A stretch of DNA of 40,868 nucleotides from Bacteroidota bacterium (GCA_013285655.1 JABDHI010000024.1:1-40868); one strand, 5' to 3'. Shown: positions 7,543-17,097, counted from the stretch's first letter. Program-made: numbers and translations. The notes: generated by a model from the letters alone, not told the origin.

Positions 7543-9756
7543 ATGGGGACCGCAGTTGCAAAGGATACTATGCTGCAGGATTATTTAAAGAAGTTTTTCG
7601 GTTTTTCGAACTTTAAGGATCAGCAAGAGGCTATAATAAAGAATGTACTTAATGGCAAGGATACCTTTGTTATTATGCCTACGGGTGGGGGAAAATCACT
7701 TTGTTACCAGTTGCCCGCTTTATTAAGTGATGGGGTCGCCGTAGTAGTTTCGCCGCTTATTGCATTAATGAAGAACCAGGTAGACATACTTAGAACTTTT
7801 GGTGCTAAAAATGAAATCGCTCACTTTCTTAATTCATCGCTCTCAAAATCGCAGATCAATAAAGTAAAAGAAGAAGTTATACGCGGAGATACCAAGCTTT
7901 TATACGTTGCACCTGAATCGTTATCGAAAGAACTTAATGTTGCCTTCTTCAAAAAAGTCAAGATATCGTTCTTCGCTATTGATGAAGTGCATTGTATTTC
8001 AGAATGGGGGCATGACTTCCGCCCTGAATACCGGAAATTACGCCCGCTTATAGACCAGATAGGCCGCGTACCTATTATTGCGTTAACAGCTACTGCTACT
8101 CCTAAGGTTCAGGAGGATATTATGAAAAACCTGGAGATACATGATGCTGCTGTATTTAAGTCTTCGTTTAACAGGCCTAACCTTTATTACGAAGTACGTA
8201 CCAAGCATAATGCAGCTAAAGAAATTATAAAGTTCATACGCCAGCATAAAGGTAAATCGGGTATTATTTATTGCCTAAGCCGTAAAAAGGTGGAGGAGAT
8301 AGCCCAAATGCTCCAGGTAAATGGTGTTAAAGCGTTACCATACCACGCCGGTATGGATAAACCTACGCGCGACCAGACTCAGGATAAGTTTTTAATGGAG
8401 GATGTAGATGTGATGGTTGCAACCATTGCATTTGGTATGGGTATTGATAAACCTGATGTTCGGTTTGTATTGCACTACGACATTCCTAAGAGCCTTGAAA
8501 GCTATTACCAGGAAACAGGCCGTTCGGGCCGCGATGGTGGAGAAGGTAAGTGTGTAACCTTCTATAGTTATGAAGATGTAAGGAAACTTGAGAAATTCCT
8601 GAAAGACAAACCTGTAGCGGAACAAGAAATTGGAAAACAACTTATCCAGGAAACTATTGGTTTTGCTGAAAGTTCAGTTTGCCGCAGAAAAACATTGTTG
8701 CACTATTTTGGCGAAACATACAACGACGCCAATTGCGGTAACTGCGATAACTGCCTGCACCCTAAAACTAAGTTTGAAGGTAAAGAGGATTTAGAGTTAT
8801 TGCTCGAGACCGTTAAGGAAACAAAAGAGAAGTTCAAAACAAAGCATATAGTAGATGTTATACTTGGCAATTTAAGTTCTTCGGTTAAGTCATATAAACA
8901 TGATAAGCTTGAAGTATATGGTGCAGGTAATGAAGATGGCAAGGATGAAAAATTCTGGAATGCTATTGTTCGCCAGGCACTGGTAATGGATTACCTTATA
9001 AAAGATATTGAGACCTATGGAGTAATGACCCTTAGCGACAAGGCTAAAGCTTTCTTAAAGAAGCCACATTCTATAATGCTTGCTAAGGATCATGATTACG
9101 CCGGCGAAGATGAAGAAGAAGAGGAAATTATGCTGGCTGCCGCTCAAAAGGGCGGGGGAGCCGGTGACCCTGCATTATTTGCAATGTTGAAAGACCTTTG
9201 TAAGTCTACAGCTGCTAAATTAAAGCTTCCTCCATTCGTTGTTTTCCAGGAAACATCATTGGAAGAAATGGCTACACATTACCCTGTTAATTTAGAGGAA
9301 CTTGCTCGTATAACCGGTGTTGGTGTAAATAAGGCTGAGAAATTTGGTAAAGCATTTGCGGACCTTATAGCTAAGTATGTTGAAGAAAATGAAATTGACA
9401 GGCCACAGGATATTGTAGTTAAGTCGGTTGTAAATAAATCAGGCTTAAAGGTATATATCATACAGAGTATAGACAGAAAGGTTGATTTGGAGAATATGGC
9501 GAAAGGCAAAGGACTCACATTGCCTGCGCTGATACAAGAGATCGAGACCATTGTTTCTTCAGGCACTAAAGTAGATATTAGTTATTACCTCGATAAGAAT
9601 ATTGAAGAGGACAGACAAGATGAGGTATTTGAATACTTCGGCTCTGCTGAATCAGATTCATTAGAAGATGCGCTGAAAGAATTAGGCACCGAAGACTATA
9701 CAGAAGAGGATGTGCGTTTACTCCGCATCCAGTTCATGTCTGAAATGGGCCACTAA
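7543..9756 (+). CDS. recQ: ATP-dependent DNA helicase RecQ
   Basis: 3'-5' superfamily 2 helicase used in recombinational repair and fork restart. The 737 residues show Walker A MPTGGGKS at 45-52, the DEVH box at 147-150 with the aromatic-rich loop (CISEWGHDFRPEYR), LTATATPKV, GRSGRDG, and a zinc-binding module with four Cys (SSVCRRKTLL ... CGNCDNC, about 378-405). An RQC winged-helix region (about 415-525), an acidic linker (GEDEEEEEIM), an HRDC domain (about 545-625) and a C-terminal helix-turn-helix region (about 630-705) follow. It is longer than E. coli RecQ (about 610) because of this extra HTH and acidic tail, which from memory is usual in Bacteroidota. The stop is 10 bp from the convergent ClC gene's stop. 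Confidence 0.96.
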   Translation: MGTAVAKDTMLQDYLKKFFGFSNFKDQQEAIIKNVLNGKDTFVIMPTGGGKSLCYQLPALLSDGVAVVVSPLIALMKNQVDILRTFGAKNEIAHFLNSSLSKSQINKVKEEVIRGDTKLLYVAPESLSKELNVAFFKKVKISFFAIDEVHCISEWGHDFRPEYRKLRPLIDQIGRVPIIALTATATPKVQEDIMKNLEIHDAAVFKSSFNRPNLYYEVRTKHNAAKEIIKFIRQHKGKSGIIYCLSRKKVEEIAQMLQVNGVKALPYHAGMDKPTRDQTQDKFLMEDVDVMVATIAFGMGIDKPDVRFVLHYDIPKSLESYYQETGRSGRDGGEGKCVTFYSYEDVRKLEKFLKDKPVAEQEIGKQLIQETIGFAESSVCRRKTLLHYFGETYNDANCGNCDNCLHPKTKFEGKEDLELLLETVKETKEKFKTKHIVDVILGNLSSSVKSYKHDKLEVYGAGNEDGKDEKFWNAIVRQALVMDYLIKDIETYGVMTLSDKAKAFLKKPHSIMLAKDHDYAGEDEEEEEIMLAAAQKGGGAGDPALFAMLKDLCKSTAAKLKLPPFVVFQETSLEEMATHYPVNLEELARITGVGVNKAEKFGKAFADLIAKYVEENEIDRPQDIVVKSVVNKSGLKVYIIQSIDRKVDLENMAKGKGLTLPALIQEIETIVSSGTKVDISYYLDKNIEEDRQDEVFEYFGSAESDSLEDALKELGTEDYTEEDVRLLRIQFMSEMGH

Positions 9757-9766
9757 CTAAATCGAA

Positions 9767-11614
9767 TTAACTACTTCTCTTGCGAAGCGATATAGTAATG
9801 TCCCTGTTCTCGACTTCTTTGCGTTTAATTTCGTAGGCTTCCAGTATCTCACGGTAGGTAAGTATTCCGGTAACATGGTGCTTATCATCCCTATTTACAA
9901 CGGGTAGTATATCTACATGATGTGTTATCATCATATCAATGGCTTGTTGCAGACTGTCGTCGTAATTAACTGAAATGTTTCCTTCATGTACAAGAGAACT
10001 CATTTTGTCTTCGCCATTATGTTTGGTGCTGAATATTTCTTGAGCGCCAATTACTCCCAGTAGTTCGTCATCGTGCTGCTTATCGATTATGGCAAAGGCA
10101 GTATTCTTATTGTGGGTTTCATCAATAAACCGGCGCGATTGTAAAATTGTATCGCTGGCACTTAATGTATTCACTTCTTCTTTCAATACATCTTTTACCT
10201 TAAAGCTATTTAATATGTCAGGCATGTAGGAGTCGGGTGTGGTTACACCACGGCGAACTATCTTCTCTGTCATTATAGTACTACGCATCAGGGCAAAAGA
10301 TATAAAGTAAGCCGCGGCACATCCTCCGAGTAGAGGCAATAACAGGTGTGGCTGTTGCGTAGTTTCGAGAGAAAAAATAACCGCCGTTAGAAATGCCCTC
10401 GATGCACCCGAAAACATGGCAGCCATACCAATTAACCCGGCAATAGAGGCGCTTAATCCTAACTCAGGAAATAGTTGATTAACACCAATTGAAATTAATG
10501 CACCCAGCGCACCACCAATTGTAAACAATGGTGCTAGTGTACCGCCGGATGTTCCACTGCCTAGTGATATGGCCCACGAAACGAATTTAAGGATGCAAAG
10601 AACCAACAAGGTATTTATTGCTAGGTTGCCGCTCAGTACTGCTGTAATATTACTATAACCCACACCCATAGTAGATGGAGCAAAATAACCTACAACACCA
10701 ACAGCAATCCCGCCAATAGCTGGCCACCACATCCAATGTATAGGCAGTTTTTCAAAGGCATCTTCAACTGCATAAACAACTTTTGTAACACCAACTGAGA
10801 ATAAACCCACCAATGCTCCTATTAACACATATATTACTAATTGCAATATGCTTGGTGCGGGAACAAAGGGCATAGCAAACATAGGTTGATAACCGAAGAA
10901 TAGAATATGCATGGCTGCTCCCGTTATACATGCTAATGCAACTGGGATAATAGAGCGTGGGGAAAACTCGAATAATAACAATTCAATTGCTAACATAATA
11001 CCCGCAACCGGGCTTCCGAAAATGGCTGCCATACCTGCAGTAGCCCCTGCTGTTAAAAGTATTTTTCTTTCATATGCAGTTATGTTCAGCAATTGGCCAA
11101 TAAATGAGCCAAAAGCGCCACCTGCTGCAATAATAGGCCCTTCTGCGCCAAATGGTCCGCCCGTACCAATTGATATGGCTGCCGAAAGTGGTTTTAAAAA
11201 TGTTACGATAGGTGCAATCTTACTATCATTAGTAAGTACTTGTTCCATGGCTTCGGGTATACCATGACCACGAATTGCCTTAGAACCATAGCGCGCCATT
11301 ATTCCTACAATAATTCCGCCAATGACTGGAACTAGTATTACCCATAGGCCTAAGTGATTACCAACCGGTGATACCTCTCCGGTAGTTAATGTGCCATAAA
11401 AAGCAAATCCGGTAACGAAGCTAATAAGCCAAACCATTATTTTGGCGACTACACCAACTAGTATTGCATTGGCAATGGCCAGGGCACATATAAATACTAA
11501 CCTCCGCAGGTTCAGCGGTTTTGTTGGTGGTTTAAGCTCCTCTTTTTCTAGTAAGGGTTCCATAGAAACGGAAACCGGTATACCCTGGTTGGGTAGCGCT
11601 GCCTTTATCTTCAT
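9767..11614 (-). CDS. ClC-family chloride channel/transporter with C-terminal CBS pair
   Basis: The 615 residues have a long N-terminal cytoplasmic segment, about 10-12 helices of the ClC fold, then two CBS domains (about 470-600: VKDVLKEEVNTLSASD..., VHEGNISVNYDDSLQQAIDMM). ClC selectivity motifs are present in modified form: GHGIP at 116-120 (usual GSGIP), GAEGP at 156-160 with the gating Glu158, and GGTLAPLF in the GxFxP position. The position of the internal proton glutamate of E. coli ClC appears to be Leu (GIMLAIELLL). Chloride is the usual ion; whether this is an antiporter or a channel is not clear. CBS domains usually sense adenine nucleotides. The gene lies 66 bp behind sdhA on the same strand, so read-through is plausible. 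Met18 is an alternative start. Confidence 0.88.
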   Translation of the reverse strand: MKIKAALPNQGIPVSVSMEPLLEKEELKPPTKPLNLRRLVFICALAIANAILVGVVAKIMVWLISFVTGFAFYGTLTTGEVSPVGNHLGLWVILVPVIGGIIVGIMARYGSKAIRGHGIPEAMEQVLTNDSKIAPIVTFLKPLSAAISIGTGGPFGAEGPIIAAGGAFGSFIGQLLNITAYERKILLTAGATAGMAAIFGSPVAGIMLAIELLLFEFSPRSIIPVALACITGAAMHILFFGYQPMFAMPFVPAPSILQLVIYVLIGALVGLFSVGVTKVVYAVEDAFEKLPIHWMWWPAIGGIAVGVVGYFAPSTMGVGYSNITAVLSGNLAINTLLVLCILKFVSWAISLGSGTSGGTLAPLFTIGGALGALISIGVNQLFPELGLSASIAGLIGMAAMFSGASRAFLTAVIFSLETTQQPHLLLPLLGGCAAAYFISFALMRSTIMTEKIVRRGVTTPDSYMPDILNSFKVKDVLKEEVNTLSASDTILQSRRFIDETHNKNTAFAIIDKQHDDELLGVIGAQEIFSTKHNGEDKMSSLVHEGNISVNYDDSLQQAIDMMITHHVDILPVVNRDDKHHVTGILTYREILEAYEIKRKEVENRDITISLRKRSS

Positions 11615-11680
11615 GTAATGGGGATTTAGAAGACTAGCACCGGGTTGGGTGCACCAATAAAAACTAAAACTATATACTAC

Positions 11681-13600
11681 TTACTTATAGCTACGTTGTG
11701 CCAAATGTACCGTGTCAAACTTCAGTTCTTCCTTATGCAGTTGGCTTGGGGCATCTTTTCCTTTGTATTCCCATGCTGCTACATATGCAAAGTTAGCGTC
11801 GTCTCGTTTTGCTTCACCTTCTTCAGTTTGAGATTCTTCACGGAAATGGCCTCCGCAAGATTCTTTGCGATTCAATGCATCATCTATCATCAGTTCGCCA
11901 AGCTCCATAAAGTCTGCTACGCGGCCTGCTTTTTCCAGATCAGGGTTAAACTCATCTGCCTTGCCAAGTATGCGAACATCTTTCCAGAATTCCTCTCTGA
12001 GTGAACGTATTTCAGCTTTAGCTTCAGTAAGTCCTTTTTCATTACGGGCCATTCCGCAGTTGTTCCACATAATTTTGCCTAAGCGCTTATGTAAATGCTC
12101 TACTGATTGTTTCCCACCAACAGACATGAGCTTTTCAATATTCTCGCGTACGCTCTTTTCCGCTTCTGCAAATGCCGGGTGATCGGTTGGTATTGCTTTA
12201 GTTGCTATCTCACTTGATAAGTACTCGCCAATAGTGTATGGTAATACAAAGTATCCATCGGCAAGACCCTGCATAAGTGCTGATGCACCTAAGCGGTTAG
12301 CACCGTGGTCAGAGAAATTACATTCGCCTAATGCATATAAGCCCTGTACGGTTGTCATCAGGTTATAATCTACCCAAAGGCCACCCATTGTATAGTGAAT
12401 AGCCGGGTAAATACGCATTGGTTCTTTATACGGGTTCTCGCCGGTGATCTTTTCATACATTTCGAAAAGGTTACCATACTTAGCGCTAACTACCTCTTCG
12501 CTTGTACGTTTAATTACGTCAGCAAAATCGAGATAGGCAGCTTGTTTAGAAGCGCCTACGCCATAACCTGCATCGCACCTTTCTTTAATGGCTCTTGATG
12601 CAACGTCGCGCGGAACAAGATTACCAAAAGCAGGGTAACGCCTTTCAAGGAAATAATCTCTTTCATCTTCAGGTATATCAACTGCCTTACGGGTATCGTC
12701 TTTCTTTTTAGGCACCCAAACCCTTCCGTCGTTACGTAATGATTCCGACATCAGTGTAAGTTTCGATTGGTGGTCACCTGAAATAGGTATGCAGGTAGGG
12801 TGAATTTGTGTAAAGCATGGGTTCCCGAAGAACGCACCTTTCTTATGCGCTTTCCAGTTGGCTGTTACATTACAGCCCATTGCATTGGTCGACAAGTAGA
12901 ACACGTTTCCATATCCGCCTGAAGCTAATACTACAGCATGTCCAAAATGTCTTTCTAATTTTCCGGTAATAAGATCGCGGGCAATAATACCACGTGCTTT
13001 ACCATCTATCATAACCAGTTCCAGCATTTCGTGGCGGCTATACATGGTAACTTGCTTTTTGCCAATTTGGCGGCTAAGTGCGCTGTAAGCGCCTAACAAT
13101 AGCTGTTGACCTGTTTGTCCACGGGCATAAAATGTACGCGATACCTGCACACCACCAAAAGAACGGGTGTCAAGCAATCCTCCATATTCACGTGCAAAAG
13201 GAACACCTTGTGCAACGCATTGGTCAATGATATTGGCACTTACTTCAGCTAGGCGGTAAACGTTCGCTTCGCGTGCACGGAAGTCACCACCTTTAATGGT
13301 ATCATAAAACAAACGGAAAGTGCTATCACCATCGTTTGCATAATTCTTGGCTGCGTTAATACCACCCTGCGCTGCAATACTATGCGCACGGCGCGGACTG
13401 TCCTGGAAACAAAACACTTTTACCTTATACCCAAGCTCAGCAAGCGATGCTGCTGCTGAAGCTCCTGCTAAACCGGAACCTACCACAATAACTTCGAGGT
13501 GGCGCTTGTTAGCCGGGTTAACAAGTTTTACTGTTGAGCGGTACTTTGTCCACTTGTCAGCTAATTCTCCTTCAGGGATTTTGGAATCGAGTTGTGCCAT
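11681..13600 (-). CDS. sdhA: Succinate dehydrogenase / fumarate reductase flavoprotein subunit
   Basis: Catalytic FAD subunit of complex II, oxidising succinate to fumarate on the cytoplasmic face. The 639 residues carry the Rossmann motif [19 protein letters not shown] (about 39-57), the covalent-FAD histidine His73 in [15 protein letters not shown], the active-site region [16 protein letters not shown] with downstream arginines ([12 protein letters not shown]), and the [13 protein letters not shown] and [19 protein letters not shown] blocks. Length and motifs match the Wolinella/Bacteroidota class, longer than E. coli SdhA. It starts 31 bp behind sdhC, clearly the same transcript. The iron-sulfur subunit gene sdhB, normally next, is absent: after a 66-bp gap comes the ClC gene. 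Confidence 0.95.
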   Translation of the reverse strand: MAQLDSKIPEGELADKWTKYRSTVKLVNPANKRHLEVIVVGSGLAGASAAASLAELGYKVKVFCFQDSPRRAHSIAAQGGINAAKNYANDGDSTFRLFYDTIKGGDFRAREANVYRLAEVSANIIDQCVAQGVPFAREYGGLLDTRSFGGVQVSRTFYARGQTGQQLLLGAYSALSRQIGKKQVTMYSRHEMLELVMIDGKARGIIARDLITGKLERHFGHAVVLASGGYGNVFYLSTNAMGCNVTANWKAHKKGAFFGNPCFTQIHPTCIPISGDHQSKLTLMSESLRNDGRVWVPKKKDDTRKAVDIPEDERDYFLERRYPAFGNLVPRDVASRAIKERCDAGYGVGASKQAAYLDFADVIKRTSEEVVSAKYGNLFEMYEKITGENPYKEPMRIYPAIHYTMGGLWVDYNLMTTVQGLYALGECNFSDHGANRLGASALMQGLADGYFVLPYTIGEYLSSEIATKAIPTDHPAFAEAEKSVRENIEKLMSVGGKQSVEHLHKRLGKIMWNNCGMARNEKGLTEAKAEIRSLREEFWKDVRILGKADEFNPDLEKAGRVADFMELGELMIDDALNRKESCGGHFREESQTEEGEAKRDDANFAYVAAWEYKGKDAPSQLHKEELKFDTVHLAQRSYK

Positions 13601-13631
13601 AACGCTTTATATAATTAGTTCAATATCAATT

Positions 13632-14309
13632 TTAGATCTGGATAGATTTACCTGCAATTCCGAAATAGAAGAGTATCGGAAAAGAAACAAAACTTATCCA
13701 CATAAGCCATGCAAAACCAGTACTTACAGCCTGCCAGATAGGAATATATTTTTTGTTGCTTAAGCCAAGTGTATGGAAAGCTGAGCGAACAGCGTGGTTT
13801 AAGTGGAAGAATAAAAAGGTGACTCCAATTACATAGATTGCCACATAAACAGGATCCTGGAAGCCGATCTTTACCATTTGTGCAACAGTATGTGTATGGT
13901 CTTTTAAAATACGGTAAGGGAAGAAGAAATGATAAAGGTGAATGACAATGAAGAAAAGCACTACCGACCCCGTTAATCCCATATTACGTGAGAACCAAGA
14001 ACTACCTTCGGTAGAGGTTGATACGGCATATTTTATTGGGCGAGCCCTTCTGTTATCGTTGGTAATAATAAGCGCTTGTATAACGTGAATTATGATAGCG
14101 CCAAACAGAGCTATTTCAATAATACGTATAAGTATATTACGTACCGCATCATGCGAGTACTCATCAAATGCCTTACCTCCGTCGTTAAAATAAAGAAGTA
14201 TGTTTCCATATAAGTGTTCCAGTAGGAACACACAAAGGAAAAGGCCGGTAGCCGCCATAACTACTTTTTTACCTATTGATGAAGTAAGTTGCTGTTTGAA
14301 GGTTGTCAT
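13632..14309 (-). CDS. sdhC: Succinate dehydrogenase cytochrome b subunit (five-helix, di-haem type)
   Basis: Membrane anchor that passes electrons between menaquinone and SdhAB. From ATG 14309 it has 225 residues and five predicted helices. Histidines at the expected haem positions are His32 (LLEHLYGN), His75 (IIHVIQAL), His124/127 (VIHLYHFF) and His169/172 (FFHLNHAV). This is the B. subtilis/Wolinella single-subunit anchor, so no sdhD is needed. A GTG 30 bp upstream would add ten residues, but it lies inside the -7 box of the predicted promoter, which makes ATG 14309 the real start. It is the first gene of the sdhC-sdhA unit. Confidence 0.93.
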   Translation of the reverse strand: MTTFKQQLTSSIGKKVVMAATGLFLCVFLLEHLYGNILLYFNDGGKAFDEYSHDAVRNILIRIIEIALFGAIIIHVIQALIITNDNRRARPIKYAVSTSTEGSSWFSRNMGLTGSVVLFFIVIHLYHFFFPYRILKDHTHTVAQMVKIGFQDPVYVAIYVIGVTFLFFHLNHAVRSAFHTLGLSNKKYIPIWQAVSTGFAWLMWISFVSFPILFYFGIAGKSIQI

Positions 14310-14338
14310 AATAATACTGGTTTGTTTAATAAGCGACA

Positions 14339-14368
14339 CAAATTTACACTTGTTTTGGTAAGGTGCAA
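14339..14368 (-). promoter_or_regulatory. Promoter of sdhCA
   Basis: On the minus strand TTG (14368-14366), a 19-nt spacer, and a perfect TAAATTTG -7 box (14346-14339) match the Bacteroidota housekeeping consensus. The predicted transcript start is about 14335, giving a leader of about 25 nt to ATG 14309. It excludes the longer sdhC frame. Confidence 0.7.
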
Positions 14369-14421
14369 GGGCTAAAAAAGACAGTTTTTGATGGTGAGTT
14401 ATAATACTATGGTCTTAATTA

Positions 14422-14430
14422 TATATTTTG
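14422..14430 (+). promoter_or_regulatory. Candidate -7 element of the lipoprotein gene
   Basis: TATATTTTG is TAnnTTTG with one extra spacer base, 12 bp before the ATG. The same nonamer precedes dnaB at 1435-1443. No convincing -33 TTTG was found. Confidence 0.3.
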
Positions 14431-14442
14431 TAAATTTATAGC

Positions 14443-15732
14443 ATGATAATGAGGTGTAAAGTATTGGTATTAATAAGTATAGTTGGCCTTTTCGCTTGCA
14501 AAAAGGAAGGTAATGTAGGGTCGCCAACTGTTCAAATTATTGCGCCAACCGGTAAGCCAGTTTATAAAGTTTTTGATACTGTTGTAGTTAAAGCAAGCGT
14601 TAGCGATGCCAATAGTCTGAAATCGGTAGAAATATACATTGAAAATAGCCAAAACGTACCTGTAACGGCCACTGCGGACGTTACTGTAACAGGTAAGCAG
14701 ATGTCATTCACCTATAATTATGTGATAAATAGTATACACCTTGCAACAGGCCAATATACATTAGTGGTACGAGCAAGTAACGGAACTAATGCTACATATG
14801 GCTACCAGGCTATTACTATTAATGCTGCACCTACTATTAGATTAGGGATATATGCCATTACCCGCAACGGTGGTATTAATGTTATTAAAATAGATTCTGT
14901 CTTTAATACCTCTAAAATTTATACTCAGCCCGGTGATTATTCTTCATCAGATATCAGTTCATACTATCAGCAGCTTTATGTGGCGGCTGACGATTCGGGT
15001 AATGTAAGTGCAGTAAATATGCCATTGGGTGGGGCACAATGGGGCATAGGCGGTATTATTGGTCCGGCGCCTTGCTTTACTAATATTTATAGTAATGGAG
15101 ATGCTGCCTATGTTTCAGAGTATATTGGACTTATAAAGTACTTTAGCTCGCAAGGAGTTTTGTCAACTACCTTTAAAGTGGTTTCGGGTTATTACCCCAT
15201 AAAGACTTGTGTGTGGGATGGCTATTTATTTGCGGAACAAAAAAACATTGGTGCCCTTACACGGAACTTGGTTTTATATTATACAGGTACAGCTACCGGA
15301 TTCGAACAAAGTGCATTGCCAGGTCCGGTTACGGCTATGTATGGCATGACCAGTAACCAGCTTTTTGTTTTCGGTAATAAAGATACAGGCGAAGCCTATT
15401 TGCAATTGTTTGATATACCGGGCAATATTTTTTATTCACCTACTACATTACCAAGCGGACAACTTTTATCAGTAGCACAAATAGATAGTGCTACCTATTT
15501 AATGGGTTTTAATAATGGCACGATATACAAATACACCTATATACCTAACGGAGCAGTACCTTTTATAACAGGTATTTCAGCCTCACATTTGCAATACGAC
15601 AATGTAAACAAGCAGGTAATAGCATCATCGGGCAGTTCGGTGTACGCCTATAGTTATACATCGCAACTATTACTGCACAGCGTTAATCTTAGCGATAGTG
15701 TACTTAACGTACACGTGCTTTACAACAAATAA
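14443..15732 (+). CDS. Lipoprotein with N-terminal Ig-like domain and probable beta-propeller
   Basis: The 429 residues start with a lipoprotein signal (VLISIVGLFAC, lipidated Cys19) followed by KKEG. An Ig-like domain (about 30-130: PTVQIIAPTGKPVYKVFD ... YTLVVRASNG) precedes a region of short beta-rich repeats with pattern Y-V-A-D-D, L-F-V-F-G and S-V-Y-A-Y that looks like a beta-propeller (about 135-429). The function is unknown; surface binding is a reasonable guess for such lipoproteins. It is divergent from sdhC and convergent with the thioredoxin-fold gene, with 6 bp between the stops. No T9SS sorting domain is present. Met3 could be the start. Confidence 0.8.
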   Translation: MIMRCKVLVLISIVGLFACKKEGNVGSPTVQIIAPTGKPVYKVFDTVVVKASVSDANSLKSVEIYIENSQNVPVTATADVTVTGKQMSFTYNYVINSIHLATGQYTLVVRASNGTNATYGYQAITINAAPTIRLGIYAITRNGGINVIKIDSVFNTSKIYTQPGDYSSSDISSYYQQLYVAADDSGNVSAVNMPLGGAQWGIGGIIGPAPCFTNIYSNGDAAYVSEYIGLIKYFSSQGVLSTTFKVVSGYYPIKTCVWDGYLFAEQKNIGALTRNLVLYYTGTATGFEQSALPGPVTAMYGMTSNQLFVFGNKDTGEAYLQLFDIPGNIFYSPTTLPSGQLLSVAQIDSATYLMGFNNGTIYKYTYIPNGAVPFITGISASHLQYDNVNKQVIASSGSSVYAYSYTSQLLLHSVNLSDSVLNVHVLYNK

Positions 15733-15738
15733 ACTTTA

Positions 15739-16335
15739 TCAGTGGTCTGTTTTCGGGCTGTTATTCTCTGCAGGTGCAGCAACGCCCATCGACTTTTTAT
15801 AGTCTTCGTAGGTAATGGTCTTGTATTTGTTTTCGGCAAAATAGGTAAGTACCGTTTTAAGTTCAGGGGTTGATAGATAACCGGGAGCAACGGATAGGCG
15901 TGCAAAATTCTCATCCATATATACCGTTGTAGGATATTCCATTTTCCCGTCCATTAACGAATACGCAAGTTCGTTTACAGAACCTCTTTCGCCCGGGTTT
16001 TGATTTACAAATGCGTGATTATTAAAATGGAAAGTGTCTTTGGTTTCAGCATCTAAACGCACAGCATAAAAATTGGTGTTCATATAATTTATAACATCCT
16101 TATCAAGGTAAGTGGTTTGGTCCATTCGTTTGCACCAGCCACACCATTGGGTATAAATATCAATGAATATCTTCTTCGGATGTTGTTTATTTAACTTAAC
16201 CGCCATATCCCATGTCATCCAGTTAATAGATAAAGCACCTGGCTTGGTAGCTGGTTTGAAGCTTACTGATATAAGAAAAGCTAAGCCTATTAAAATAAAA
16301 CCAATGTTTTTGCTCTTTAACAGTCCTTTATTCAT
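15739..16335 (-). CDS. Secreted/membrane-anchored thioredoxin-fold protein
   Basis: The 198 residues have an N-terminal signal/anchor (NIGFILIGLAFLISVSF), then a thioredoxin-like domain with the redox motif WCGWCKRM at about 63-70, cis-Pro region YPTTVYMDENF, and a short Pro/Asn-rich tail. The extended post-CxxC helix (YLDKDVINYMNTNFYAVRLDAE) is typical of the DUF255/Thioredoxin_7-like group rather than classical TrxA. It probably acts in periplasmic thiol chemistry; the substrate is unknown. It lies 57 bp downstream of the hydrolase gene on the same strand but has its own near-perfect promoter that predicts a leaderless mRNA. Confidence 0.85.
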   Translation of the reverse strand: MNKGLLKSKNIGFILIGLAFLISVSFKPATKPGALSINWMTWDMAVKLNKQHPKKIFIDIYTQWCGWCKRMDQTTYLDKDVINYMNTNFYAVRLDAETKDTFHFNNHAFVNQNPGERGSVNELAYSLMDGKMEYPTTVYMDENFARLSVAPGYLSTPELKTVLTYFAENKYKTITYEDYKKSMGVAAPAENNSPKTDH

Positions 16336-16339
16336 ACAT

Positions 16340-16370
16340 CAAAGCTAAGCTAAATTTTGGTAGAGACAAA
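16340..16370 (-). promoter_or_regulatory. Promoter of the thioredoxin-fold gene, predicted leaderless
   Basis: On the minus strand TTTG (16370-16367), exactly 19 nt, then TAGCTTTG (16347-16340) match the Bacteroidota consensus at every fixed position. Only four bases separate the box from the ATG, so transcription should start at or one base before the initiation codon. Confidence 0.7.
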
Positions 16371-16392
16371 ATTCTTGCCCCCACCGTAATCA

Positions 16393-17097
16393 CTATAAAT
16401 TGTTCTTTAAAAAAGCCATCGACAAGGCCCATGCTTCGGCTGCGGCCTTAGCATTAAAGCTAGGTCTTTCATCGCAACTAAAGGCATGACCCGCGTATGA
16501 TATAACCACGTTGGTATATGGCTTGTTTGCGTTTTTAACTGCTTCAATTACTGTATTAACATGCTCAGGTAATATGTGGGTATCTTGTCCGCCCCAGAAG
16601 AATAAATGTGGCCCGTGAAGGTCTTTAGCCATATCAACAAGTGCTTCTGTTCTGCCTCCATAATAGGATATAGCTGCCGATAATGGAAGTACTGCATTGG
16701 CAATAAATGATACTCTGCCACCTAAGCAAAAGCCAATGCTTGCTATTTTATCATGTTTAATGTTGCTTTGTTGTTTCAGCCAATCGTAAACTGCTTTTAC
16801 GTCAGCAGACATTCCATCATTGGTTAATGCCTGAAAATGTGGCATAATGGCAGAGAAATCGGTATTGTATGGAATCTCAAATCCTGGTTCTGATGTGCGG
16901 TGGAATAACTCAGGCGCTATAGTAACATAGCCTTCTTTTGTAATTCTATCTGCCACATGGCGTATGTGGCAGTTAACGCCAAATGCTTCCTGCAATACAA
17001 TTACCGCCGGAAACGGGCCATTGCCTTCGGGCATTGAAACATAGGCTTGCATGGTTGTTCCATCACTTACCTTTAACATTACTTTTTGACTTGACAT
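16393..17097 (-). CDS. Dienelactone hydrolase family alpha/beta hydrolase
   Basis: The 234 residues have the alpha/beta-hydrolase fold and a dienelactone-hydrolase-type triad: Cys124 in GFCLGG, Asp172 in GGQDTHI and His204 in YAGHAF, plus the conserved Glu37 (QEAFG). No signal peptide is seen, so it is cytoplasmic. DLH proteins hydrolyse cyclic esters such as dienelactone, but most family members are uncharacterised and no aromatic-catabolic genes are nearby. It lies 27 bp behind the MaoC-like gene and shares its strand with MaoC and OPT, so the three are probably one operon. Length is normal. Confidence 0.88.
   Translation of the reverse strand: MSSQKVMLKVSDGTTMQAYVSMPEGNGPFPAVIVLQEAFGVNCHIRHVADRITKEGYVTIAPELFHRTSEPGFEIPYNTDFSAIMPHFQALTNDGMSADVKAVYDWLKQQSNIKHDKIASIGFCLGGRVSFIANAVLPLSAAISYYGGRTEALVDMAKDLHGPHLFFWGGQDTHILPEHVNTVIEAVKNANKPYTNVVISYAGHAFSCDERPSFNAKAAAEAWALSMAFLKNNL

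Noticed and set aside
11615-11680. Possible sdhB remnant between sdhA and the ClC gene
   Set aside because: Only 66 bp, with no Cys-rich motif in any frame.
14310-14339. Upstream GTG start for sdhC
   Set aside because: It overlaps the -7 box of the sdhCA promoter; ATG 14309 gives the usual family N-terminus.
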